In this document: piece after piece, positions 12,343 through 23,129 of the stretch
Layout of the letters: every line of letters starts with the position of its first letter
Numbering within the stretch: the stretch's first letter is position 1
NCBI RefSeq assembly: GCF_019320115.1
Contig: NC_089598.1
Span: 24,271,585-24,335,584, forward strand
From: Miscanthus floridulus
Taxonomy: Eukaryota; Streptophyta; Magnoliopsida; Poales; Poaceae
Direction of reading: 5' to 3'
DNA: 64,000 bases
The notes under the pieces: generated by a model
Database searches by the model: none
Told to the model about the DNA's origin: nothing
Seen by the model: only the letters and a program-made list of their open reading frames with translations
Position numbers and translations under genes: made by a program

Positions 12343-15300
12343 TGTAACACCTCGGGTGTTTAAATACTAAAACCTGCCATGTCATCGTATATATTGCAAA
12401 ACATTTGGCATTTAGTGAAAATTTTGATATGCATACACTAAAACAAGTTTACCTTTATGTGGTATGTGTTGAATTGTATTGCTTGAATCAAGTTCAAAAT
12501 TTGGTTTGGATTTGAATTTTCAAGAAAACCCTGATTTTCGGTATTTAAATCCTACCCTGAAAACTTATTTCAAAATCTAAGCATATTTTGGGGTTGAGCC
12601 TAAAAGCAAAAGTGTAGAGCTTGTCAAGTTATACAAAGTTTGTTTTTGGAGTTTTCAAAGTTGTTATAAAAAATTTGAAGTAATTTGAAAAGGCAAAATT
12701 CTTTAAAAGTCCCCTAATTGAATTCCAAAGTTCATTTCAAAATGTAGACCGAATTAGGGGTGGTTATAAAAGCAAAGTTGTAGAACTTTGGATTTTGAGC
12801 AACTTTTATTTTTGGAGATTTTTGAGTTGTTATACAAATTTGGGAGTAATTTGGATTTTAAAACGAATGGCAATTCTGTAATTAAGTGGAACAGTACCAC
12901 GACCACCGCCCCACCGCCGGCGTCCTTCTGCTCGGTTCCAGACGCGCCTGTGGCTGCTCTTGGCTTCACGCTGGCGTAGAGAAGGCCACTGCGTGTCGTC
13001 TCCTTGATCCCTTGGCCGCTCTATAAAGCTCAGACGCCGTCGCCGTTCTTCCTTTCTTTGCTCTGCTTTTCTCGACGTCGCCGATCATCTCCGTCGAGCC
13101 CTCGCCGTCGAACCAGCGTCTGTGCCGTCGTAGCAAAGCGCTCAATAGCTTCGCCTACTCCTTGCACGCCTAGCCATCCAACTGTGGTCACTTGATTTCG
13201 CTGGGAATCGTCGCTAGCCGCCTTTCTTTCTCGCGGCCGGCAACCTCTCCGTCGTGCTTGCGCCGTCGTGGCCAGCGCTCTCCGGTGAGCCTTTGCTCTT
13301 GCTTAGTGCACCTCTAGCTCCGCCTTGTTCCCGAGATGCTCTATGACCGGTTGATTGCTCATTTTGTCCATCACAGTTGCCTGAGCACCGCCGTCGCCGA
13401 AGTTTGCTCCGTCGTGGCCGCTGTGAACGTCGACCCGCGTCACCGTTGCTTTTCCGGTCTCGCTCTTTGCTCCAACGTGTTCGTGGTGAGCTGCTGAACC
13501 TTCCTGTGCCTTTTGTTTACACTCTACTGACCTTGTTTTGCCGGTGTGGCATCGCCGAGCCGCCGCGTCCGCCATGGCCGACGTCAAGCTCGTAACTCGC
13601 TATAATTGCTCAAGTTAGTGCCTTCAAGCGATGCAGGGTGGTGTGAGGAGTGTTTTGGTACTTTGGCCGTCGCCGTTGGTCTCACCGTCAGTGAGTTTTC
13701 GTCGGTCAGCGCCGTCGCCGTCGTGGTCAAAGCGGGAGGTCGGGGATGACATGTGGGGCCACCCTGTCAGCGACTGTGTAGTTGAAAAACGAATTTTCTC
13801 CTTTTCTGAAATGTTTAAATAGTGTTGTAATTTGTTATTTTTGTGTAGATTTATTTAGAGCTCCAAAAATTATGAAAATTTTTATGTGACCTCTCTGTGA
13901 TGAATACTATTTAGGAAAAATATGAAATGTTATTTTTTAGTATTTTTTTAATGTGATAAAAATTGCTCAATTAATTAATAAATGAGTTTCCATGATTTTT
14001 CTTGGCTTAATTAATTATCCAAACATTATGAAAATTGTTTTGCCACTTAGTTATCATGTGATGAACATTTACAAAAATTTTGAGCTCAATTGGAATAAGT
14101 TGATTTATTTCATAATTTTTAATTAAATAATTAATTCATAAAAGCAAATAGTAACCTTTAATGATTTAGGTTTTGTTTGAAATTTTGGATTGAGTGATGA
14201 CCTTGAATCATTAGTTGGTAATGATCCTTGGCAATTGATGTATGTGTTATGAAAAAGGTTTAGTTCGATTGACTTGCAACTGTACCGCGAAGGAAAGTTG
14301 TATTCGAAATGTTAATTTTACATCCATCATCAAGCATCATGTTTCGTATTCCGCATCATGTTAAACATGGCATTGTTACTATGTGTAGTGAACAAAGGTG
14401 AACACGTGGTAGTTAATCAAATTGTGGAGGAGGTTAATCCGTCTGTTGAGGTCGGATCGGATAATTGTGGAACGCCGTAGGAATCTAACTTTTCCATCAA
14501 CGAAGGCAAGCCCCGGATGTATTTAACCCTACCTTGTGTTTTACAAATTTTATCACTTTTGCTTTTCTATACTGCATTAAGTGATTAGGAGTCAAGTGGA
14601 AACCTAATTGGTGCATTACCAACCTTGTTTGTCCATATCTACCTTGTTACCAGTTTTAATTCATAAATGCCTAGTTATGCTTAGTCATGCTTAGCCAGGT
14701 GATTACCTGTCACCTGCGAGTTTTAAATGGATCTTTGGTTACTTATGTTATCATGAGATATGAGAATGTGAAGTAATAAATCTAGATCGGGCGGACTTCG
14801 TGTGTGAGAGCCACAAGACATGGAGGTCTTGTGAGCGGCTTCTTTCTGCCTATGTCGATTAAGGTTCGTCCGTTGTTGAATTGCATGAGATGAGACTTTG
14901 TAGTACTAACCACATACTCCGGTAAGCCTTAACTCGGCTATTCTATTACGAGAATGGCTACTCACGCACTGGGAGTGGAGAGATGGCGGGAATAGCGTGT
15001 ACCCACGTGGCAATGGGCTGGATTGGTGGAGTACTGTATTCCCGGGTGGCGCGGACCCGTTCTTATTTTAGAAGATCCGAGGGTAGGTTGATATATGTAA
15101 GTCAGGGACCTGCAGATGTCGTGTGGTCTGGAATCCCCAGCTAGGTTAATAATCGGTTCGAATCATCGTTGCTCCTCGGTTATGGAGACTCAACTCACTG
15201 TTCATCATCGTAGTTAATAACTAGAACTTGAGTAAGGATTAAGAAAGTGTTGGATATGAAGTTTCATGATCTCATTACGGATCATGTCAGCTTTGTATAT

Positions 15301-15921
15301 GATCTTTTGCAGATAAAAATATTGATATAAAGAATTTTGCTAAAGAGCTTTTACGCAAAAGAACTTTGATTATTGCTAAAGCCATACCTTGAATCCCTGA
15401 GCCTATATTCCTGAGTCTTCTCAGTTTTTATTTCAGTTAAGTCTTGTTAAGTACTTTTATACTCAGGGTTCGTTGACCCTTGTTGCAGGTAGCCTCATTA
15501 GCAGGTCTGTTTTGGACCTTACTGCATGACTGTTGTTCCTATCGATGACGATAAGTGAATGTGTGATCCTTGGGTAGGATGCTTATTTTGTGTGTTATGT
15601 TTATGTTAATTATGCCACTCCACTACTACTATGGTTTGTAATAATTATCGAACTTAGTTTGTAAGGTTTGAAACAACTGGTTTGTAAATTAAGTTATCGT
15701 AAGACTTCCGCTATTTTACTCTGATGTATATAATTGAATAAATGTTGTAATACTGCAATGACTCTGTAATGTGATCCTGCTCAGAAATAGTGGATGATTC
15801 GGGGTTCCCCGAGGACACCCAACAGACTTCTTAAGTTACCAGGAACATATGCATAGTTGTCAAAGGTCATTGGACAGTGACAAGTGCATGTGGGTCCTAT
15901 AATTTAGGAGGTTCTACCACA
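12343..15921 (+). repeat. 5' LTR of element A (3579 bp)
   Basis: Runs from TGTAACACCTCGGG to GGTTCTACCACA. An AT-rich left part is followed by a GC-rich island (about 12895-13770) with a TATA box, an AT-rich intron-like part, a short coding-like patch (about 14395-14530, ending in codons for GKPRMYL), then a right part shared with the 3' LTR. The sister LTRs of element B share this plan. Confidence 0.9.
13021..13028 (+). promoter_or_regulatory. Candidate TATA box of the A LTR promoter
   Basis: CTATAAAG sits in the GC-rich island, after 'cttggccgct' and before a pyrimidine-rich stretch that would suit a start about 30 bp downstream. This is inferred from sequence only. Confidence 0.55.
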
Positions 15922-15924
15922 GAA

Positions 15925-15936
15925 TGGTATCAGAGC
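15925..15936 (+). other. Primer binding site of element A
   Basis: TGGTATCAGAGC, three bases after the LTR end, is the usual complement of the 3' end of initiator-methionine tRNA used by plant LTR elements. Confidence 0.9.
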
Positions 15937-16323
15937 GATCGTTACAAAGTCTTTGTTGTATTGTTTTACAAAAACTTCAAAATGATTTGGGACAAATAAA
16001 TATAACTTATTAATTTGGTCCAAATTGCTTCTGGCTTATCTTATTTCATTCTCACCATTCCTTAATTGATTAAAAAGGCTTTGTGTGGTGGAGTAGTAAT
16101 CTTATTATGCCCTATATAAAAATAACTGTGGTTATGTACCTTATAAGCTTTGATGTTTTTGTTCGTAAGAACGATTCATGCATCATGATTAATTCACTTG
16201 TTACTTCCTTCACCCTGAGTCTGGGTTGGGTAGTGAGTTTGGGTTGAGTTATGTAATCCATCCTGGCTGCTCTTTAGATTTTGATCTGATGGTCTTAATT
16301 GGATTAATCTTGCTTCCTACAGT

Positions 16324-16890
16324 ATGGCTCGCACCAAGGTAACGCCCCGTAAGTCCGTTGGACCTAAAGGAGTTCCTCGTCACCAGCTTGCCCCTAGAAA
16401 TGACGGTGCTAGCAGTAGCAGCTCTAGGCCTAATCCCCAGGTAGAGATACAGAGGCTTTCAGCAGAGTTAGCACATGCTACTAGGGATAGAGCCTTAGAT
16501 ACCATCCGGCTGGGCAAGTTAAAGGATCAATTGAAGTGTAGCACCACTGCTCATAAGAACTGTGAGCGTATGTTAGTTCGTATGGTAGAAGGGAGAAATG
16601 AGGCTTGGCATAGGGAAGATGTAGCTAGAGCTAGAGCGCATGAACTAGAATTTTATGTAGAAGATTTAGAAGAACATAATACTACTTTGCATGAAGAAGT
16701 CCATAGGCTGAGCAACCTTCTGGATCCAAATCATGAACCTCAAGCTAATGCAATGGACCCTGGTGTCGTCATTGCTGATGATGATGAACTTGAAGAAGAA
16801 GAAGAAGATCCAGAAGAATTAGTGATGGAGGATGAAAGTGATAATGAAGGTGGAAATGTTTCCAGAATGGATACCGATCACGAGGTTTGA
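16324..16890 (+). CDS. Accessory ORF of element A: histone H3-tail-like N-terminus, coiled coil, acidic tail
   Basis: An intact 188-codon frame between the primer site and gag. The product starts M-ARTKVTPRKSVGPKG, a diverged copy of the H3 tail pattern (ARTKQTARKSTGGK): A1-R2-T3-K4 and RKS around K9 are kept. A Ser-rich linker follows (about 29-36), then a heptad-like helical region about 40-138 with RNEAW and LHEEVHRL, then a very acidic stretch about 150-182. The homologous ORF of element B (23130-24119) shares the start, RNEAW and LHEE motifs. No enzyme motif is seen. The ATG is preceded by 'ttgcttcctacagt', a good splice acceptor, so the message may be spliced. I infer a nuclear or chromatin role; no function is known to me. 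It is notable that this frame has no stop while gag-pol of the same element has many. Confidence 0.8.
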   Translation: MARTKVTPRKSVGPKGVPRHQLAPRNDGASSSSSRPNPQVEIQRLSAELAHATRDRALDTIRLGKLKDQLKCSTTAHKNCERMLVRMVEGRNEAWHREDVARARAHELEFYVEDLEEHNTTLHEEVHRLSNLLDPNHEPQANAMDPGVVIADDDELEEEEEDPEELVMEDESDNEGGNVSRMDTDHEV

Positions 16891-17062
16891 TGTGGTCAAG
16901 GAGAAGAGTAGAGTTGTAAAATAGGAGATCTAGTTAAGTTAAGTAGTCTTGTTTAGGTGCGGGCTTGTGCTTAAATAAGTAAACCCAATGTAATGCGTTT
17001 GTAGTGAGCTCTTTTATATCTCAATAAAAGCTTGTGAGTAAAGTTTGGTTTGTTATGAACAG
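16891..17062 (+). other. Spacer between accessory ORF and gag, element A
   Basis: Non-coding, ending 'ttgttatgaacag' directly before an ATG at 17063. The final CAG looks like a splice acceptor, as in element B before its gag ATG. Confidence 0.5.
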
Positions 17063-18433
17063 ATGTCTCGTACTCTGCTTTGAATATTCCTGGTTCTTCG
17101 CATGAAGAGGTTGGTGTTCCTGATCTACCACTAGTTTCGCCAACTTTAGCTGATGCTATAGCAGCACTGGTCCATGTGACCGTAGAAAATGCTCGATTGC
17201 TTTGAGAGATAGCTCAGAGTAATTAGAATATGGTGCATAATTAGAATATGGTGCAAGGAAACCGTGGCTGAAATCATAACAGGCAGGAGGCTATGTATGT
17301 TGATTTTATAGATACAAGACCCCCAGTGTTCACTAAGGCAGATGAACCACTAGAGGCTGATGATTGGCTTCGGACCATGGAGCAGAAATTTGATCTTATT
17401 CCATGCACGGAGATGCAAAAGCCTGTGTTTGCTGTCCAACAACTTAGAGGTGCAGCAGGTGCCTGGTGGGCAAATCTAGTGGCTATGCAACCAGCTGGCA
17501 TTCCAATAACTTGGGCTGAGTTCCATACTGCCTTCAGAGCTCATTATATTCCAGAAGGGGTGATGGCCATGAAGCTGGATGAGTTCCTTGCTTTGAAGCA
17601 AGGGGATCAAACGGTTATGCAATATGTGGGTAGATTCAATCACCTGTCACAGTATGCATCTGAACATGTCAATACAGATGCCAAGAAAAAGAAATAGTTC
17701 ATGAGAGGACTGAATACCAAATTACAGACAATGATGACTGCATGTGCCAATGTTACTTATTATGAGGCAGTGAATATTGCAATTGCTTCTAAGGAAAAGT
17801 ATCGGCAGCATAAGGAGATCAAGAAAAAGAAGAGTGTGCCGTCTGGATCTTTTAGTGGAAATCAAAAGAGGCAAAAGATAATCTATCATCCAGTCAACCA
17901 TTATCGTCCTCCTTATCGTCCGCCGCAGTTCCAAGCCGGGCAGCAGTCAAATGTCCATCCTGCTATAACCTACCCGAATTCCCAACAGACAAATGCTCCT
18001 GGTGGCAATGCTCCAACGTCCTAGGGTCACAATTATCCATGTTACAATTATGGAAGGACCAGTCATTTCTCTAGGGAATGTCCGTATCCCAAGCAGGCTA
18101 ATCAAAATTATCAGAAGGCCCCTGCTAATCAACAACAAGGTCAAGCACAGAACAAGAACCACAATCAGAATGCTCAGAAGGGCAAAGATGAGAGCAAGAT
18201 AGGACGGGTGTTCTATATTCAAGCTGGAGAAATTCTGAAAGGGGAGCCAGTGATGATGGGTATGTTTCCTATCACCAATCACCCTGCTGTTATGCTTTTT
18301 GATTCTGGTGCATCTCATTCATTCATCAATAGAACCTTTATCGTAAAGCATGCAATTCCAATTGGGGAAACAAAGGAAAGTTTCTTTATACAGTCGCTCA
18401 GGGGACGTCTGTGTACTAAGGAAATGGTATACC
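17063..18433 (+). pseudogene. gag and start of protease, element A (broken; interrupted by element B)
   Basis: The capsid-type retrotransposon gag domain is visible from about 17293 (ADDWLRTMEQKF, then the conserved AAGAWWANL and WAEFHTAFRAHY). A zinc knuckle follows near 18044, but its second Cys has become Tyr (C-Y-N-Y). The protease start DSGASHSF is at about 18301. Nonsense codons in the reading frame: 17203, 17224, 17242, 17269, 17695, 18022. The likely start ATG (17063) is out of frame with the rest, so a one-base shift occurred near the start. At 18434 the protease is cut by element B and resumes at 32861 in the same codon context. Confidence 0.88.
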
Positions 18434-18438
18434 AGGTA
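18434..18438. repeat. 5-bp target site duplication of element B, left copy
   Basis: AGGTA, repeated at 32856-32860 immediately after the 3' LTR of B. Confidence 0.95.
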
Positions 18439-21400
18439 TGTAACACCCCGGTGTTATGTCTGCATTTAGGCACTGCAAATCACGCATATCATGCATCATC
18501 AAGCATCCAAATCATACATGCTTAATCATGTGAATACCAATTGAAACATTGCTTTGAAACATCTGAAACATGCGTGAAACCTGAATGTTGCATACACATG
18601 TTTAAGAATTGTTTTGCCCTAAAAATTTTCTTGCTAGATTAGTAAAACATGTTTGGCTACTATTGAAAATCATCTAGCAATGTTTAGTTTAATTTTTGGA
18701 GCAATGTTTGTATTCAAATTAATTCAAAATTTGGCTTCAAAAATAAATTCCCAAAAATTAGGGTTTGGAGTCAAACATTGACTTTGATTTTATAATTCAA
18801 AATCTAGAAAGAATTTAGTTTTGGTCATAAAAGCAAAGTTGTAGAGGATAAAATTTTGGGCAACTTTTATTTTTGGCCCAAAGTTTGAAACTGCTTTGAT
18901 TTAGTCCAAAAATTTGTTTGAAATGAAAAAGGAATTCAAATTAATTTGAAAAATCTTGTTTATACCTTCGTGGGCCTTGCGCCTCATTTTCGGCCCAGTC
19001 GCACAGGCGGCCCGGCCTGCCTCCGTGTCGCGCCCTTGCTCCCGTAGCCGCTTCGCCGGCCCAAGCCCACGCCGCGCCTCCCGCTCTTCCGCACTCGCAC
19101 GCCTGCTCGCAGTCGCGCTGCGCCACGCCGCGACCGCGGTAGAGAAATTCCGCCGTGTGGCGACCCCGCGCCGTCGTCGCCCGCCGCGCGGCAGCCGCGG
19201 CCTGACATCGTGCCCATGCGCCCGCCTTCACCTGCTGGTGCCTGTGCGCTCGCTCACTCCCGCCCGCGCTTCCTCCCCTTCCCTCCAGAGCCGAGAGCTC
19301 GAGCTCTGCCGCTCGCCGCGCCCACAGCTCCGCCGGCGTCGAGATCCCGCACCACCGCGCCATTCCCCGATTCCTCGCGCCCACAACTCCGCCTCGCCTT
19401 CCTTCAACTCACGCTCGCGCTTGCGCTGCCTTCCGAGCCCAGGGTGAGCTTCCCCGCGCCTCGCCACCGACGGCCATGGCGCCGCCGTGCTCGGCCGCCG
19501 TGGGACTCCCCCTTCCTCCCCTTCTCCACCCTGCTTAGCTGCCTGCTCGCAGTCACCAATGCCTCGCGAACCTCCTGCACTCGCTTGCTTGCGCTGCCGT
19601 GGCCGGAGATGGCCGCCGGCCTCATGGCCGAGCCGCGCCGCCGCGCCTGTGCAAACGTCGGCGACGCGCTCTGCCTTAGCCAGCCAGGCCGAGCCAGGCC
19701 GTGGGCTGACGCCCTGTTGGGCCATCTCCCCTCCCTCGCGCTCGGGCCGCGCAGGCCGGTTGTGGCCGTGGGCCAGTTCGTTTCCACGGGCTGGCCCAGT
19801 AACGTTTAAGTGATTTGAATTCCATTTATTCTTTATTATTTGAAATCTGAAATGGTTTGAAAAATGTTTGGGTGCTCAAACTTGCTCCAAATTTGTTGAA
19901 ACAAATTTTGCTAGGTTCCTTATCATCAGATCTACTTGGGAAAATTATTGCATGTCATTTTTGGGATACTTTTCTGTAGGATTTTATTTAATCATGAATA
20001 TTGCTGATAACTTGAAAAATATGTAGAAAAATCTATAGGCTTCAGAAAAATATGATTCCAAGTTTGTTAATCTTCTTATGTCATGTACTTCCTAGGAAAA
20101 ATATGTTTCATGCATGTGCTGTGGGAAAACTTTGGAGGTGTAGTTCAAGTACCTTTAATGGCTGATTTTTGTTATTTTTGCTAGAGAGCAAACTTTGTAT
20201 AAAACATGCATGTGATAATTTTTGGACAGTCATTATATGCTATTAAGAACCTAGGAAAAATATTAATTCTGTTGTTTGACACTTTTCATAGTACAAAGTA
20301 ATTTCATGCTCATTTTTATGCTATAGCTTGTCATTTTTGTGTAGGATAGTTTACTTATCCAAATGCCATGAAATTTTTATGGTAGTCTGTTTAGGGTAGT
20401 ATTATGCTACTGTAATTTTCTCAGATTTTTAGGAGCATCAGAAATATATGTTGCTATTCAAACCTATTATTAATTAGGGTTTAAGCAAGTGTTGCTTTAA
20501 GTGTGATTAAGAAATTAGTAAAGCTTTGGTGTATCTTTGAAGCATTTCATAAGATATGTTAACTTAACATATTAGTAGTAGAAGAGAATGCAGTAGATGA
20601 CATGTGCTTGTAGTATAGTTTCTTGGATGATGTTGACTACCTTGCATTTCAACATATCCATTGCATTCATCTCCTTCGATGCACCGTTTGCATAATCACT
20701 TACGCGCATTGCATCATACAGGATCGCAAACCGAGAACCCAGTCGTCATACCCGAGGAGCCAGAGGAGCAGCTCGAGGTGCAGCAGCAGGAAGTGCCAGA
20801 AGCCGACGAGGAGGACGTTGAGGAACTTTCGGAGTGCCCCGATCACCGTCCGAGCTCCTTCGAGAGAGGCAAGCCCCGGAGCATTTTTCTCCCGGTTTGC
20901 AATGATTTAATTAAATGCTTTACTTTAATTGATGCATTACGTCTAGGAGTTGTTTGCAACCGTTGCTGCATTATACTTTGTTTACCTTTGTTATACTATA
21001 TCCTTGTTACCCTGGTATCCGCAGTCGAGTCAATGCTTAGCTGGCTTAGACCGGTAGAAGTCGGGTGATTTCCTGTCACCTGCGAGCTATAGGTGGTTAC
21101 CTGGATCTGCTTGGATGACTATGAAGTCATGGTATAACTAAGTGTTAAACGAAGTTGAGACCGGATGGAGACTTGCAGAGTTTTGGACTGTAGTGCTTCT
21201 GTCTGTGTCGATTAAGGACCGACCGTTGTTGGGCCTCGAGTCATATTGAACGCATGCCTTACATTTAGCTGGCTGGATAAAGTACCTTCCGACCGTGAAG
21301 CTGGGAGATTTTTCGGGCCGAGTAGATTGCCCGCAACGCACTATGCCGGAGCAGGTGTGGTAGGACACGGGGGCGGGATGATAAGACCAAAGTGCAGTCG

Positions 21401-22339
21401 GTCGGCCCCCGGGTACATGTGGTTCCTGGCAAACTCGAGATTCCTGGAAAGTTGACTCGGTGATCAATATCTCACTTTAGCGGGTGAGTGAGATTTGTGT
21501 AAGGAACAAATCACCAGCTGGTTAGGAATCGATTCGAATCGCCATCGCTCCTGGATAGTGAGCACTTGACTTGAGTTACTTCATCGTAGTAAATGTTATG
21601 GAACACTTGGACAGTTATAATGAATATGATAGTATGGAAGTTGTTTAATGACCATTGGTTATCATTATCTGCTTAATCACATGTTTACTCTAGTATAGGT
21701 GCAAATCTAGTCGACAGGTTAATAATAATTAACTTGGCAAAAATGCTTTTCTAAAGGTTCTCGAAATGCTAAAAATGCTTCTTTTTGCAAATGAGTCAGC
21801 TACCCTACTATAAAGCCCTTCATAATCCTTGGTGTCATTTATTTTTGGTTATGTTGGGTAAGTCTAGCTGAGTACCTTCTCGTACTCAGGGTTTTATTCC
21901 CACTTGTTGCAGATGGGCAGATGTATTATGGCTACTGTATCAACTGCCTTTATCCTGCGATGGGTGATGCTTAGGACCATGGGCATGGTCATTCCTTACG
22001 TCTCGTCTGATGCTTTGGTTGGAGATGATCATTCGCTGGCACTATATTTAAACTCCGCGTGAGTGTGTGTGTGGTTTGAACAAATGACTTCCGCTACTTT
22101 TATTCGAACTGGTTTGTAATAACTATGTTTAAACTCTGATGTATCTGTGATGCGAACTTTTATGTAATTTGTGATGGTGACCGCTAAACTTATTACGATC
22201 ATGGCTGGGACACGAGTTGGTTTGAAATCCTTCGTGATTTCACGGACTACCGGGTTATACGGGCTTAAGTTTGTTCAATCGTCTGCTCTGGTGGATGATT
22301 TTCTTACTTAATTTCGTATAATTGGTCGGTTCTGTTACA
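18439..22339 (+). repeat. 5' LTR of element B (3901 bp)
   Basis: Has an AT-rich left part, a GC-rich island (about 18970-19800), an AT-rich intron-like part (19810-20700), a short coding-like acidic patch (about 20720-20905) and a right part. It differs from the 3' copy by a 50-bp segment (around 21255-21305, absent there) and by scattered transitions concentrated at CpG sites of the GC-rich island. Confidence 0.95.
20720..20905 (+). other. Coding-like acidic patch inside the B LTR
   Basis: Preceded by an acceptor-like 'gcattgcatcatacag', this stretch reads as a Glu-rich peptide (IPEEPEEQLEVQQQEVPEA, then DEEDVEEL) ending ERGKPRSIFLPV. The frame is kept in the 3' LTR (31286-31471) with one substitution (Ser/Pro). 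Element A has a weaker counterpart ending NEGKPRMYLTLP near 14530. It may be an exon of a spliced LTR transcript. No start codon of its own and no known function. Confidence 0.4.
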
Positions 22340-22341
22340 GC

Positions 22342-22353
22342 TGGTATCGGAGC
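22342..22353 (+). other. Primer binding site of element B
   Basis: TGGTATCGGAGC, one mismatch from the initiator-methionine tRNA site seen in element A, three bases after the LTR. Confidence 0.85.
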
Positions 22354-23129
22354 ATGGTTTAGCGTGTTACTGTTCACAAGTGTATTTAAAACAAAAAGGC
22401 ATTTGAAAAACGTGATTTTAAAAACTATAAAGTGTGCCAGTGATCATATCCGTTATGCCCGGTTAAGGACTTTAGGTGGCTTAATTAAGTACTAACTAGG
22501 ATTCTTGCATCATATTTTTCTTTCGTCGCTCATACGGCGTGCTATTGTATGAGTGCCACTTGTTTGAGTGGTAATTTATGGATCATTTGCCTCTACGCGT
22601 CGGTAAGTGTGAGTTGTGAGAGCATGATCGGATACACCGTCGATCTAGGGTGAATGCTTATATGATGCTGGAGTAATTACATGTTCTACGCATGTTTTAC
22701 AAAGGTATCTCATGTATGGGTCTTCCGTCTGTTGAGGCGATGCCGTCAATAGGACGATGGTTCGGGTAGTTACTACCGTTGTACACGTAACTGGGGATTC
22801 GTGTAGAGCGTGTAGAGAAAACTTTACTGCTTTCATGCATTCATTGGGAATTGGGCTGAAATGAATCTTCTACAGGTACATAACAACGCTATCGTGTAGA
22901 ACGTATTAGCTACGTATTGAGAGATCGTTGTATGCCACCGAATTCGTCGTTAGAAATTATTTATTTCCTAAGTTTGTGAGAATGTACGGCACGTACATAC
23001 ATCATGTTACTTGTGCATTTCATTCATGTCATGCATTCCTCCCGTTATAAATTGATTATCTCATTTTGATAAAAGTTGTATCACCTAAAAATATGTTTCC
23101 CCGAGGTAATGAAAGAACTTTTGCTACAG
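22354..23129 (+). other. Untranslated leader of element B
   Basis: About 780 bp without coding signal between the primer site and the accessory ORF. It ends 'gaacttttgctacag' directly before the ATG of the H3-tail-like ORF, a plausible splice acceptor. An in-frame upstream ATG exists at 23109 and would add seven residues if the message were unspliced. Confidence 0.5.

Noticed and set aside
18956..19813. Several 100-200-codon Pro/Arg/Ala-rich frames on both strands (repeated at 29512-30384)
   Set aside because: They sit in the GC-rich island of the B LTR, overlap in all frames, and differ between the two LTR copies without coding constraint.
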